DNA of 64,000 nt. It comes from CBDCIS01 sp965217565 (lineage in GTDB: Bacteria; Chloroflexota; Dehalococcoidia; Lucifugimonadales; CATOSD01). Both the position numbers and the translations under genes were made by a program. Location of the stretch: the NCBI GenBank assembly GCA_965217565.1, contig CBDCIS010000011.1, forward strand, positions 49,082 through 113,081, given 5' to 3'. The notes under the pieces are model-generated. The model was not told the DNA's origin, ran no database searches, and was given only the letters and a program-made list of their open reading frames with translations. Of the stretch, positions 16,203 through 24,355 are shown piece after piece (position 1 is the first letter of the stretch; the number at the start of each line of letters is the position of its first letter).

Positions 16203-16561
16203 CTCTCACCTCTGTTATTGTGGGCGCTGATAGGTTGGTCTCGAGGGAAGGCTATGACGTTGCCTGGCCGCTGTCAAGCGTGGCGGCGACGCGCGAGAAT
16301 GGGCCGGTAACTCGGAGCGTCCTTGAGACCAACCAGGGCGCCCACAGGGGACTGTCCCCACAGAAAGGGGTGGCCGTATCTCTATCTGTTTTGACTTGAC
16401 ATTGATGTTGAACGCTGTTAATCTCCGCGCAATCGTTTTGTGGTCGATGTGCGCAGCAACACGTTAGCTACGAACTTATCGAACCGCGATGTAAGTGGGA
16501 AAGAGGGCATATGCCCTGGACTCTCTCGTCCTCTGCTACGAGGCAAGTTAGGAGGAGCAAG
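16203..16561. other. Divergent 359-bp intergenic region
   Basis: This region separates the divergent esterase and binding-protein genes. It contains a 126-bp inverted-repeat element (16220-16345), a short hairpin AGGGGAC/GTCCCC just after it, and a promoter-like TTGACTTGACA stretch (16391-16401) with GTTAAT at 16417-16422, though the spacing is not ideal. No gene is seen. Confidence 0.5.
16220..16345. repeat. 126-bp inverted-repeat element (MITE-like)
   Basis: The ends are imperfect inverted repeats. The left arm begins GTGGGCGC and contains GGTTGGTCTC-AGG; the complement of the right end reads GTGGGCGCCCTGGTTGGTCT. The middle is non-coding. The length equals that of the element at 39910-40035 although the terminal bases differ. 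No target duplication is obvious. Confidence 0.55.
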
Positions 16562-18733
16562 TTGAAGAGAACACTTAAGACAAGTAGATACCTGTTGGTG
16601 ATTGCGTCGATCGCCTTGATCGCGCTAGTTGTCGCGGCGTGCAGTTCCGCGGAAGAAGAGGTGGCGCCGGCGCCTCCCACGCCGACGCCTGTAAACGTTG
16701 CCGCGATAGTTCAGGAGGCGCTCTCGGCGCAACAGCCGGGAGTTACGGCGGACGATATGGCGAGAGCAATACAATCTACCCTGTCTCAGCAGCCCGGCGT
16801 CACCACTGCTGACGTGGCTAACGAGATCGCGAAGGCGCTGAGCGCCCGGCCCGGCGTAACTTCTGCGGACGTGGCCTCAGCTATTGCCAGCGCGCTGGAT
16901 GAGCGGCCCGGCGTGACGACCCAGGACGTAGCTGGCGAGATAGCCAGGGCGCTGAGGGCGCAGCCTGGCGTTACCGAGGATCAGGTCGCAGCCGCAATCG
17001 CGTCGGCGTTGGCCGATCGCCCCGGCATTTCGGAAGGCCAGGTTGCCGCCATAGTCCAGCAGGCGATGGCGGAACAGCAGAGCGAAATCGTCGCCGCTGT
17101 TGCCGAGTCCATCGAGATTCGCCTGGACGCGCCGGTGCCCATGCAGACGGGCGAGGCGCAGTACGGCGGCACGCTGGTAACTATCGAGACTGGCAATCTC
17201 CAGGCGCTTGACTTCCACCGCGTGCGCAGCATCGGCACCATGCAGTGGTTCTCCAATATCCACCTCAACCTGCTGGAGGTCGATACGCAGTCCAGGGACA
17301 GGGTGATAGGAGACGCGGCGGAGTCCTGGCAGGTCAGTGATGACCAAACGCAGTGGACATTCAAAATTCGCGGGGGCCTGACAACCCACAAGGGCAATGT
17401 GTTCGACGCTGAGGACGTTCGCTACAATATTTGGCGCTGGCTGAACCAGCCCAACGACGTTGGCATGCTGCGCTCCGGTTGTATTCGAAACTCCACCATC
17501 GACGTGAGCTCCCCGGACTCCCAGACAGTGGTGGTTACTACGGGGAGCGCGGCGGGGCCCGCTCCCGCGGCGTCCTTCCTCAAGTGCATCAGCCAGGCCT
17601 ACCTGCTGCTTCAGCCCAAGGGCATCATGACGCCGGTGGACGCCGACGGGGCGCAGAGAGACTTGGACGTAGAAGAGATCGATGGCATAGGGCCCTTCAT
17701 CTTCGACGAGTACGTGCCGGACAACATCATCAAGTCGGTCAAGTTCGAGGACTACTTCGAGACTTCGCCCGACCTGCCCTACGTGGACGCCTACCACTTT
17801 GCCATAGTGTCGGATGCCGCCACCCGAATCGCTGCTTTCCGGACCAAGCGGGCGGACTTCTTCCCGACGTTCGGCACACCGCGCAAACCGGAGGCCGACC
17901 AGCTCAAGGAGCAGTACGGCGACGAGATAACCTACGTTCGCGTGGTCGCGCCGGGCAAGAGGGGCCTGCAGATTAACAACACGCTCCCGCCCTTCGACGA
18001 CCCGGATATCCGCAATGCGATGCACCTCGCTATAGACCGCAACGCGGTCAACGCGCTGCATCACGACGGCGTTGGAATACTGGCCGCGCCGTACCTGGGC
18101 CTGTGGGACTGGATATACTCCTTTGACGAGTACTACACCTGGCCCGGCTTCCGCTCCTACCCTGATGGCCGCCTCGACGAGGACCTGGCGGAGTCCAAAC
18201 GCATCCTGGAATCCAAGGGATTCAGCGAGGACAACAAGCTCCAGGTCTCGATTATGGCGGGAACCAATGAGGGCGACGAGATCACAGTAGCGGACACCCT
18301 GGACGACTCCTGGATAGAGATCAGTTTCGACAGGGTTGCCGGCCCCGTATGGCTGGACAGGACGCGCCGCGCGGACTACCAGACCTACCACGAGAGCAAG
18401 GGCACTGAGTTCGACGACCCCGACGCTTACAACGGCCTGCTGTACATTCCCACCGCGGGCATCAACAATACCAAGTGGGAGGATGCGCGCTGGCTGGAGT
18501 TGAACGAGCTGCAGAAGGTGGAGTTGGACCAGGCGCAACGCGGAGTTTATCTGCGAGAGATGGCGGACATCATCTTTGCGTCGAAGGTATTCGTTGGAAC
18601 CATACGCCCCAGGCTAAACCAGATAAACTGGAGCTACATGGTTGGCTACGTGCATCCCAAGTTTAGCCACCAGTCCACGTACCGCTGGGACCACATCTGG
18701 CTGAACAGGGACGGCGGCGCGCCAAGCCGCTAG
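16562..18733 (+). CDS. Peptide/solute-binding lipoprotein of an ABC transporter, with 19-residue tandem repeats
   Basis: The 723-residue SBP family 5 lipoprotein starts at TTG 16562 with GGAGG at 16551-16555. Residues 1-26 are a lipoprotein signal peptide, with the lipid-modified Cys27 in VVAAC. An acidic Pro/Thr linker follows. Residues 57-170 are six consecutive 19-residue units of consensus xRPGVTxxDVAxxIAxAL, with a partial unit just before. The ligand-binding domain starts near residue 200 (QYGGTLV) and includes typical DAEDVRYNIWRW and DDPDIRNAMHLAIDR segments. It should deliver peptides or similar solutes to the permeases encoded just downstream. Confidence 0.9.
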   Translation: MKRTLKTSRYLLVIASIALIALVVAACSSAEEEVAPAPPTPTPVNVAAIVQEALSAQQPGVTADDMARAIQSTLSQQPGVTTADVANEIAKALSARPGVTSADVASAIASALDERPGVTTQDVAGEIARALRAQPGVTEDQVAAAIASALADRPGISEGQVAAIVQQAMAEQQSEIVAAVAESIEIRLDAPVPMQTGEAQYGGTLVTIETGNLQALDFHRVRSIGTMQWFSNIHLNLLEVDTQSRDRVIGDAAESWQVSDDQTQWTFKIRGGLTTHKGNVFDAEDVRYNIWRWLNQPNDVGMLRSGCIRNSTIDVSSPDSQTVVVTTGSAAGPAPAASFLKCISQAYLLLQPKGIMTPVDADGAQRDLDVEEIDGIGPFIFDEYVPDNIIKSVKFEDYFETSPDLPYVDAYHFAIVSDAATRIAAFRTKRADFFPTFGTPRKPEADQLKEQYGDEITYVRVVAPGKRGLQINNTLPPFDDPDIRNAMHLAIDRNAVNALHHDGVGILAAPYLGLWDWIYSFDEYYTWPGFRSYPDGRLDEDLAESKRILESKGFSEDNKLQVSIMAGTNEGDEITVADTLDDSWIEISFDRVAGPVWLDRTRRADYQTYHESKGTEFDDPDAYNGLLYIPTAGINNTKWEDARWLELNELQKVELDQAQRGVYLREMADIIFASKVFVGTIRPRLNQINWSYMVGYVHPKFSHQSTYRWDHIWLNRDGGAPSR
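16730..17071 (+). repeat. Six tandem 57-bp coding repeats
   Basis: Six in-frame 57-bp units encode 19-residue repeats, each with a P-G-[VI]-[TS] turn and an amphipathic helix. The units are well aligned in protein but differ at many bases, so the array is old or under selection rather than a recent slippage product. Confidence 0.85.
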
Positions 18734-18770
18734 ACGGCGTTCCTAAAAGCAAATAGGCAACCCAAGTTAT

Positions 18771-18801
18771 CAGCCGCCCGCCGTATGCTGGCGGGCGGCT
18801 G
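18771..18801 (+). promoter_or_regulatory. Intra-operon stem-loop after the binding-protein gene
   Basis: A perfect 12-bp stem CAGCCGCCCGCC/GGCGGGCGGCTG has a 7-base loop and no T-run. Its place between a highly expressed binding-protein gene and its permeases suggests mRNA 3'-end stabilisation or partial attenuation rather than full termination. Confidence 0.6.
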
Positions 18802-18819
18802 CCTTACTTACTGAGCGCC

Positions 18820-19779
18820 ATGCAGCAATACATACTCAGACGCCTGCTTCTGTTCATACCTACGCTCTTTCTGGTCAGCATGATGATTTTCGTCATGCTG
18901 CGGATAGTGCCGGGCGACCCCGTGCTGCTGATTCTGGCCGGGCCTGACGGCGAAGGGGCCTTCTCCGAGGAGGAGTACCAGGCGATGCGGGAGCGGCTCG
19001 GCTTCAACGATCCGATGTACATCCAGTACTTCAAGTGGGCCCAGGGGCTGATTACGCTGGACTGGGGCCGCTCTCTCCAGACCAATGAAAGGGTTACGGA
19101 TATCTTCAAGCGGCGCTATCCCGTAACCCTTCAGTTGGCGCTGTTGTCCTTTCTCGTGATTTCCACTGTAGGCATACCCATTGGGGTGCTCGCGGCCGTG
19201 AGACAGGACACCTGGATTGATTACGTCTTCAGGGGCCTGGCCATACTGGGGCTCGCCATGCCCACGTTCTGGCTCGCGCTGCTAATACTGTTAGCCTTGT
19301 CCATCTGGTTCAACTGGATACCGCCTCTGGAATTCGTGAACCTGTGGGAGGACCCCAAGACCAGCATCACGCAGCTCATATTCCCCGCGCTCGCCCTGGG
19401 ACTGAGCGCACAGGGGACCACCATGCGCATGACGCGCTCCCAGTTGCTGGAGGTGATGCGCGAGGACTATGTGCGGACGGCCAGGGCCAAGGGACTCGTT
19501 GAGAGGTTGGTTATATTTCGCCACGCAGTGCGCAACTCCATCCTGCCGGTGTTGACGATCCTCGGACTGCTCCTGGGGGGGCTCTTGGGCGGCACGATCG
19601 TGATCGAGATAGTTTTCAACATTCCAGGACTGGGCCGCCCCGTCATCAACGCGGTCGGCTCACTGGACCAGCCGGTGCTCCAGGTCATCGTGGTGGCATT
19701 CACGCTGATTTTCCTCGTTCTGAACCTGCTGGTGGACCTGGCCTACGCGCTTCTGGACCCCCGAATCCGCTACTCCTAG
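18820..19779 (+). CDS. ABC transporter permease, DppB type
   Basis: This is a 319-residue integral membrane protein with about six hydrophobic helices. The N-terminus IRRLLL...FVMLRIVPGDP is the DppB/OppB signature, and the coupling-helix (EAA) region is REDYVRTARAKGL. It ends DLAYALLDPRIRYS as usual. It forms half of the membrane channel with the next gene. ATPase genes are not in this window, so shared ATPases encoded elsewhere are inferred. Confidence 0.9.
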   Translation: MQQYILRRLLLFIPTLFLVSMMIFVMLRIVPGDPVLLILAGPDGEGAFSEEEYQAMRERLGFNDPMYIQYFKWAQGLITLDWGRSLQTNERVTDIFKRRYPVTLQLALLSFLVISTVGIPIGVLAAVRQDTWIDYVFRGLAILGLAMPTFWLALLILLALSIWFNWIPPLEFVNLWEDPKTSITQLIFPALALGLSAQGTTMRMTRSQLLEVMREDYVRTARAKGLVERLVIFRHAVRNSILPVLTILGLLLGGLLGGTIVIEIVFNIPGLGRPVINAVGSLDQPVLQVIVVAFTLIFLVLNLLVDLAYALLDPRIRYS

Positions 19780-19830
19780 CCCCTTAGTGGATGCGTATGC
19801 CGGAACTGCGCTTCGAGTTGGGAGGACGTT

Positions 19831-20730
19831 ATGACGAGCATCGCGACCGGAACTCCAGGACTGTCAGAAGAGCGCCCCAGACAAACATATTTGCAGGGCT
19901 TCGCTCGCTTTCTTCGAGAAAAGCCGCTGGGAACGCTCGGGCTGGCGATTATGATAGCCTTTGGCATCATGGCCATAGTTTCGCCATACGTGGTGCCAAA
20001 GGACATACTCGACACGAACGCAAAGGCCATCCTCAATTCCCCCAACGCTAACGCCTGGTTCGGCACTGACCAGTTCGGGCGAGACCTGTTCAGCCGCACG
20101 CTGTACGGCTCCCGCATCTCCATGATGGTGGGCTTCGCGGTGCTGGTCATGGGCACGACCGTCGGCTCCATCCTCGCGATCATCACGGCCTACATAGGCG
20201 GCAAGGTTGACCTATTGACGCAGAGAGTCGTGGACGCCCTCATGGCCATCCCGACACTCGTCCTGGCGCTGACCATCATGTCCGTGCTTGGCGCGTCCAT
20301 GTTCAACCTCATCATCGCCATCTCGATAGGGACCATGCCAAACGCGCTACGCACCGTCAGGTCCGTCGTGCTGTCCATCAAGGCGACCCAGTACGTGGAC
20401 AGCGCAAGAGCGGTGGGCGCCGGCAACCTGCGTATAATGGCGATCCACGTTGCGCCTAACGTCATGGCGCCCTATCTGGTAATCGCCTCCGTGGCGCTGG
20501 GTGGCGCGATCCTGGGAGAGGCCAGCCTGAGCTTCCTGGGAGCGGGCGCACCCGAGGAGACCGTCACCTGGGGCTCTCTGCTCAGCCGCGACAAGCTGCA
20601 ATACTTTGCCCTCGCGCCCTGGATGGCCATATTCCCCGGCCTCTTCCTGACCGCGCTGGTGTTCGGCATCAACGTCTTCGGGGACGCGCTCAGAGACGTG
20701 CTCGACCCCAGGCTCAGGGGTTCCCGCTAG
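19831..20730 (+). CDS. ABC transporter permease, DppC type
   Basis: The 299-residue partner permease has an N-terminal cytoplasmic segment and then about six membrane helices. The DppC hallmarks are WFGTDQFGRDLFSRTLYGSR, the coupling region QYVDSARAVGAG and the terminal DALRDVLDPRLRG. GGAGG lies five bases before the ATG. It completes the SBP-DppB-DppC set; the next gene on this strand, a DNA methyltransferase, starts 15 bases later. Confidence 0.9.
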   Translation: MTSIATGTPGLSEERPRQTYLQGFARFLREKPLGTLGLAIMIAFGIMAIVSPYVVPKDILDTNAKAILNSPNANAWFGTDQFGRDLFSRTLYGSRISMMVGFAVLVMGTTVGSILAIITAYIGGKVDLLTQRVVDALMAIPTLVLALTIMSVLGASMFNLIIAISIGTMPNALRTVRSVVLSIKATQYVDSARAVGAGNLRIMAIHVAPNVMAPYLVIASVALGGAILGEASLSFLGAGAPEETVTWGSLLSRDKLQYFALAPWMAIFPGLFLTALVFGINVFGDALRDVLDPRLRGSR

Positions 20731-20744
20731 GTAAGCGGCGGCAT

Positions 20745-21746
20745 ATGGAAGCGCTCGTCGATACGGCGGCCCGCAGGCCTGAGTCGGCTGCCCTGATAGG
20801 CGGCGCCAAAGCCGCCTTCCTGCACAGGCTGCGAAGCAAAGGGAAGCTCGACTACAAGCGCTATCTGGGGACGCCTCTCCGGTACGCCGGCGGTAAGAGC
20901 CTGGCAGTCGGATATGTCGTAGAACTGCTGCCGGACGACCTGCAAAGCCTCGCCTCGCCATTCATCGGCGGCGGCTCGGTCGAGGTGGCTCTCGCCCGCG
21001 AAATGGGAGTGAGGGTTGCCGGGTACGATGTGTTCGGCGTGCTGTGTGATTACTGGGACGTGCAACTCAGCGCCGCCGAGGAGCTCTACCAGCGGCTGAG
21101 CGTGTTTGCCCCGACCCGTGACACGTTTCGAGAAGTCAAGCAGCGGCTGAACGTGTATTGGCGCGATGGCGATACGTCGATGGACAAGCTTGACCTTGCG
21201 GCGTTGTTCTACTTCAACTCCAATACGTCGTATGGCCCGCACTTCCTGGGCTGGCCCTCTGACATCTACCTGAACAGAAGACGCTACACGGCCATGATCG
21301 ACAAAGTGCGCAGGTTCAGAGCGCCTGGCTTGTCCGTGTCCAAAATGAGCTTCGAGGAGTCTATTCCGAGGCACGAGGGCGAATTCCTGTACTGCGACCC
21401 GCCCTACTACCTGGAAGACGGCAAGACCTTTGTTGGGATGTATCCTCACCGCAACTTCCCGGTTTACCACAAGGGATTCCGGCACGACCTGCTCCGCGAC
21501 CTGCTGCTGGCGCACAAAGGCGGGTTCGTCCTGTCGTATAATGACTGTGAGGTCATCAGGGACTGGTACGCCGACTGCGAGATATTCGAACCGCAGTGGC
21601 AGTACACCTTTGGGCAGGGAGACACGCGCATAGGCGAGAACAGAGAGCGCCGCAACGGCGGTTCCCACGTCAAGAAGTCTCACGAACTGCTGATTAGGAA
21701 GCGACCGGCCGCCGCGTCGGGCTTCTTTGAGTTTGGAGACGAATGA
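20745..21746 (+). CDS. Dam-family (D12) adenine-N6 DNA methyltransferase, orphan
   Basis: The 333-residue protein shows the alpha-class N6-adenine methyltransferase order: LRYAGGKS (45-52) at the SAM-binding N-terminus, FIGGGSVEVAL (73-83, motif I) and DPPY (218-221, catalytic motif IV). It methylates adenine in a short DNA site; the recognition sequence is unknown. No restriction endonuclease or specificity gene is beside it, so it looks solitary. Its start is 15 bases after a transporter permease, an unusual place for such a gene. Start codon choice is uncertain because the ribosome-binding site is weak. Confidence 0.82.
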   Translation: MEALVDTAARRPESAALIGGAKAAFLHRLRSKGKLDYKRYLGTPLRYAGGKSLAVGYVVELLPDDLQSLASPFIGGGSVEVALAREMGVRVAGYDVFGVLCDYWDVQLSAAEELYQRLSVFAPTRDTFREVKQRLNVYWRDGDTSMDKLDLAALFYFNSNTSYGPHFLGWPSDIYLNRRRYTAMIDKVRRFRAPGLSVSKMSFEESIPRHEGEFLYCDPPYYLEDGKTFVGMYPHRNFPVYHKGFRHDLLRDLLLAHKGGFVLSYNDCEVIRDWYADCEIFEPQWQYTFGQGDTRIGENRERRNGGSHVKKSHELLIRKRPAAASGFFEFGDE

Positions 21747-21792
21747 AGATGTTTGCGCTGGTGGATTAGGCCACGCGGGAGATGAAACCTCA

Positions 21793-22998
21793 ATGAGTGA
21801 ATCCGAAGGACTGCTTTCAGGGTACAGGGTCTTGGACCTCAGCACGGGCGTGGCCGGTCCATACGCCACCAAGCTCATGGCGTCGCTCGGCGCGGAGGTG
21901 GTCAAGATCGAGTCGCCTGACGGCGGCGACGAGTCGAGGCGCGAAGGCCCCTTCCCTGACGACGTCCCTCACCCGGAGAAGAGCGCTCTCTTCCTCTACC
22001 TGAACACCAGCAAGAAGGGCGTCACCCTCGACCTGGGCAGCCTGACTGGGCAGGCGATACTCAAGCGGTTGGCATCCCAGGCAGACGTGCTCGTGGAGAG
22101 CTTTCCGCCGTTGGAGGCTGCCTCCCTGGGCTTGGAGTACGAGGCGTTGCAACAGGTCAACCCCGGCCTCGTGGTGACCTCGGTGACCGACTTCGGGCTG
22201 ACTGGGCCTTACAGCAACCACTCGATGAAGACGCTGAATCACTATGCCTACGGCGGGCTGATGTACATCACCGGCAAGCCGGAGAAGGAGCCGTTGCAGA
22301 TGGGGCCAAGAGTGCCGGAGTACGGCACGGGGCAGAACGCCTTTGTCGCTACGCTCTCAGCCCTCTGGCATCGAGAATCGACGGGAGAGGGGCAGCGCGT
22401 GGACATCTCCGTTGCCGAGTACAGCGCGTCCATCCTAGAAAACGCGCTGACGATGTACAGCTACACCCGGCACAAGGTCATGCGGTCGGGGCACCGGGGA
22501 TACGGCCGCGCCGCGTGGGGGATGTACCCGTGCAAGGACGGCTACGTGGGCGTAATCGCGGGGCCGGCGCATCGCTGGCCGGCCATGGCGGAGCTCATGG
22601 AGGAGCCCCGTCTGAATGAGGAGCGCTTCACCACGCTGCGGGGCCGGCAGGTCAATGCCGACGAGCTCGAGGCGCTCATGGAGCCCTGGCTGATGAAGAA
22701 CACCAAGCGGGAGATATTCGAGAAGGCCCAAGAGATGGGAATCGCCTTTGCCTACGTAGCCAGCCCGGGGGAAATCTACTCCTGGGAGCATCTCTGGGAG
22801 CGCGACTACTTCGTGAGCATCGAACACCCGGAAGCGGGCGCTCTGGACTATCCTGGTCCGCCCTTCCAACCCGAGGGTGTGCCCTTCCACTGGGCGCCGG
22901 CGCCCCTCCTGGGCGAACACAACAGGGAAATCTATTGCGACCGCCTCGGCTACTCCACGGAGGAGTTGGTCAGGTTGCGGTCCGCGGACGTAATTTAA
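21793..22998 (+). CDS. CaiB/BaiF family CoA-transferase 1
   Basis: The 401-residue class III CoA-transferase has the N-terminal signature YRVLDLSTGVAGPYATKLMA followed by GAEVVKIESP and NTSKKGVTLDL. Family enzymes move CoA between an acyl-CoA donor and a carboxylic acid such as carnitine, formate/oxalate or aryl-succinate. The ATG at 21793 is chosen because homology starts there and GGAGA lies about 10 bases upstream. The next gene is a paralogue 16 bases downstream; the two may act on different acids or form a heteromer. Confidence 0.88.
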   Translation: MSESEGLLSGYRVLDLSTGVAGPYATKLMASLGAEVVKIESPDGGDESRREGPFPDDVPHPEKSALFLYLNTSKKGVTLDLGSLTGQAILKRLASQADVLVESFPPLEAASLGLEYEALQQVNPGLVVTSVTDFGLTGPYSNHSMKTLNHYAYGGLMYITGKPEKEPLQMGPRVPEYGTGQNAFVATLSALWHRESTGEGQRVDISVAEYSASILENALTMYSYTRHKVMRSGHRGYGRAAWGMYPCKDGYVGVIAGPAHRWPAMAELMEEPRLNEERFTTLRGRQVNADELEALMEPWLMKNTKREIFEKAQEMGIAFAYVASPGEIYSWEHLWERDYFVSIEHPEAGALDYPGPPFQPEGVPFHWAPAPLLGEHNREIYCDRLGYSTEELVRLRSADVI

Positions 22999-23014
22999 CG
23001 AAAGGGACTCCGAA

Positions 23015-24280
23015 ATGGCGCTAGCCCTCGAAGGCATAAGAATCCTCGACCTGTCGCGCATCTGGGCAGGCCCCTACGCCACCAAGCTGATGGCGGACAT
23101 GGGCGCGGACATCATCAAGATAGAGTCGATAGACAGGATGGACACCACCAGGGGAGGCATCCGGCCACCGTCAGGCTCCGGCAACTACCCGGAGACGGAG
23201 CCGGGAGAGGATCCCTGGAACCGCAACGGCTGGTTCAACTCCCTTCACCTGAGCAAGTACGGAGTTACGATAAACCTAGCTACTCCGGGCGGGAAGGAGC
23301 TGTTTTCCCACCTCGTCACGATCAGTGACGCGGTCATCGAGAACTACCGGATGGGCGTGCTGGCGAGGCTGGGCTTCGATTACGAGAAGCTTCGCTCGCT
23401 GCGGCCGGACATCATCCTCATCTCAATGCCCGCCTTCGGCAACAAGGGCCGCTGGAAGGGGTTCGTGCAGTACGGCATCGGGCAGGAACAGCTTTCGGGC
23501 ATGGCCGACATGACGGGCTACTTGGACGAGGACGGCCCGATGAAGTCGGGTATCAACCATGGCGACCCGATTACCGGCTCACACGCCACGGGCGCGATGC
23601 TCGCTTCCCTGCTGTATAGACGGCGCACCGGCAAGGGCGTCTTCGTGGACCTGTCGCAGTTGGACTCCTCCGTGTCGCTGATTGGCGACGCCATCCTGGG
23701 CTTCGAGATGAACCGTCGCAATCCGGCGCGGCGGGGGAATCGCCATCCCTACATGGCGCCGCACGGCATCTATCCGTGCGCCGGCGACGACGAATGGGTG
23801 GCCATTGCCGTCGGCTCAGACAATGAGTGGCAGAGGCTGTGCGGCGCGATTGGTATGCCCAAGCTTGCGCAGGACTCTCGATTTGCGGACGTGCTCAGCC
23901 GCTGGAAACGCCAGGACGAACTGGACCGCCTCCTGGGGGAGTGGACCAAAGACAAAAGCGGCTACGAGATTATGGAAGCGCTTCAGGGCGTTGGCGTCGC
24001 CGCGACGCCGGTCAATTCCGCGGAGATGATATTCGACGACCCGCACTACCAGGAGAGAGAGCTGATGGAGCTCGTCGATCACCCTTCGACGGGGCCGCAG
24101 TTCATGCCGGGCATAAGCTGGAAGTTGTCCAAGACGCCGGGCTCCGTGCGCTGGCCCACGCCCCGCCTTGGCGAGCACAACGAGGCTATCTTCGCCGAGC
24201 TGCTGGGGCTGAAGCAGACGGAGCTGGCCCAGCTCGAGGCGGACGGCGTTATAGGCAAGGTTCCAACACGCGAAGCCTGA
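23015..24280 (+). CDS. CaiB/BaiF family CoA-transferase 2
   Basis: The 421-residue class III CoA-transferase begins IRILDLSRIWAGPYATKLMA, with GADIIKIES and an extended insert around RPPSGSGNYPETEPGED not found in its neighbour. The two proteins are clearly diverged paralogues, so the duplication is not recent. The expected reaction is reversible CoA transfer to a carboxylate. AAAGGGA precedes the start. Together with ATP sulfurylase downstream it may belong to one transcription unit, but the 75-base gap contains a CCTCCC-type repeat. Confidence 0.88.
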   Translation: MALALEGIRILDLSRIWAGPYATKLMADMGADIIKIESIDRMDTTRGGIRPPSGSGNYPETEPGEDPWNRNGWFNSLHLSKYGVTINLATPGGKELFSHLVTISDAVIENYRMGVLARLGFDYEKLRSLRPDIILISMPAFGNKGRWKGFVQYGIGQEQLSGMADMTGYLDEDGPMKSGINHGDPITGSHATGAMLASLLYRRRTGKGVFVDLSQLDSSVSLIGDAILGFEMNRRNPARRGNRHPYMAPHGIYPCAGDDEWVAIAVGSDNEWQRLCGAIGMPKLAQDSRFADVLSRWKRQDELDRLLGEWTKDKSGYEIMEALQGVGVAATPVNSAEMIFDDPHYQERELMELVDHPSTGPQFMPGISWKLSKTPGSVRWPTPRLGEHNEAIFAELLGLKQTELAQLEADGVIGKVPTREA

Positions 24281-24284
24281 TTTC

Positions 24285-24320
24285 CTCCCCTGTGGAGGGA
24301 CTAAGGTGGGGACATAAGCC
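24285..24320. repeat. CCTCCC-family dispersed repeat, degenerate copy
   Basis: CCTCCCCTGTGGAGGGACTA followed by AGGTGGGGAC is a short hairpin plus G-rich tail, similar to 50047-50082. Confidence 0.35.
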
Positions 24321-24355
24321 AGCGGCCACATCGTGTAGGAGGATATTCCCGGAAC

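Noticed and set aside
16730..17071. CRISPR-like regular repeat spacing
   Set aside because: The 57-bp periodicity is contiguous, coding and diverged at DNA level, with no spacers or cas genes.
22435..23061. 208-residue - strand frame
   Set aside because: It is antisense to the first CoA-transferase; GC-rich codon bias creates long opposite-strand frames throughout this window.
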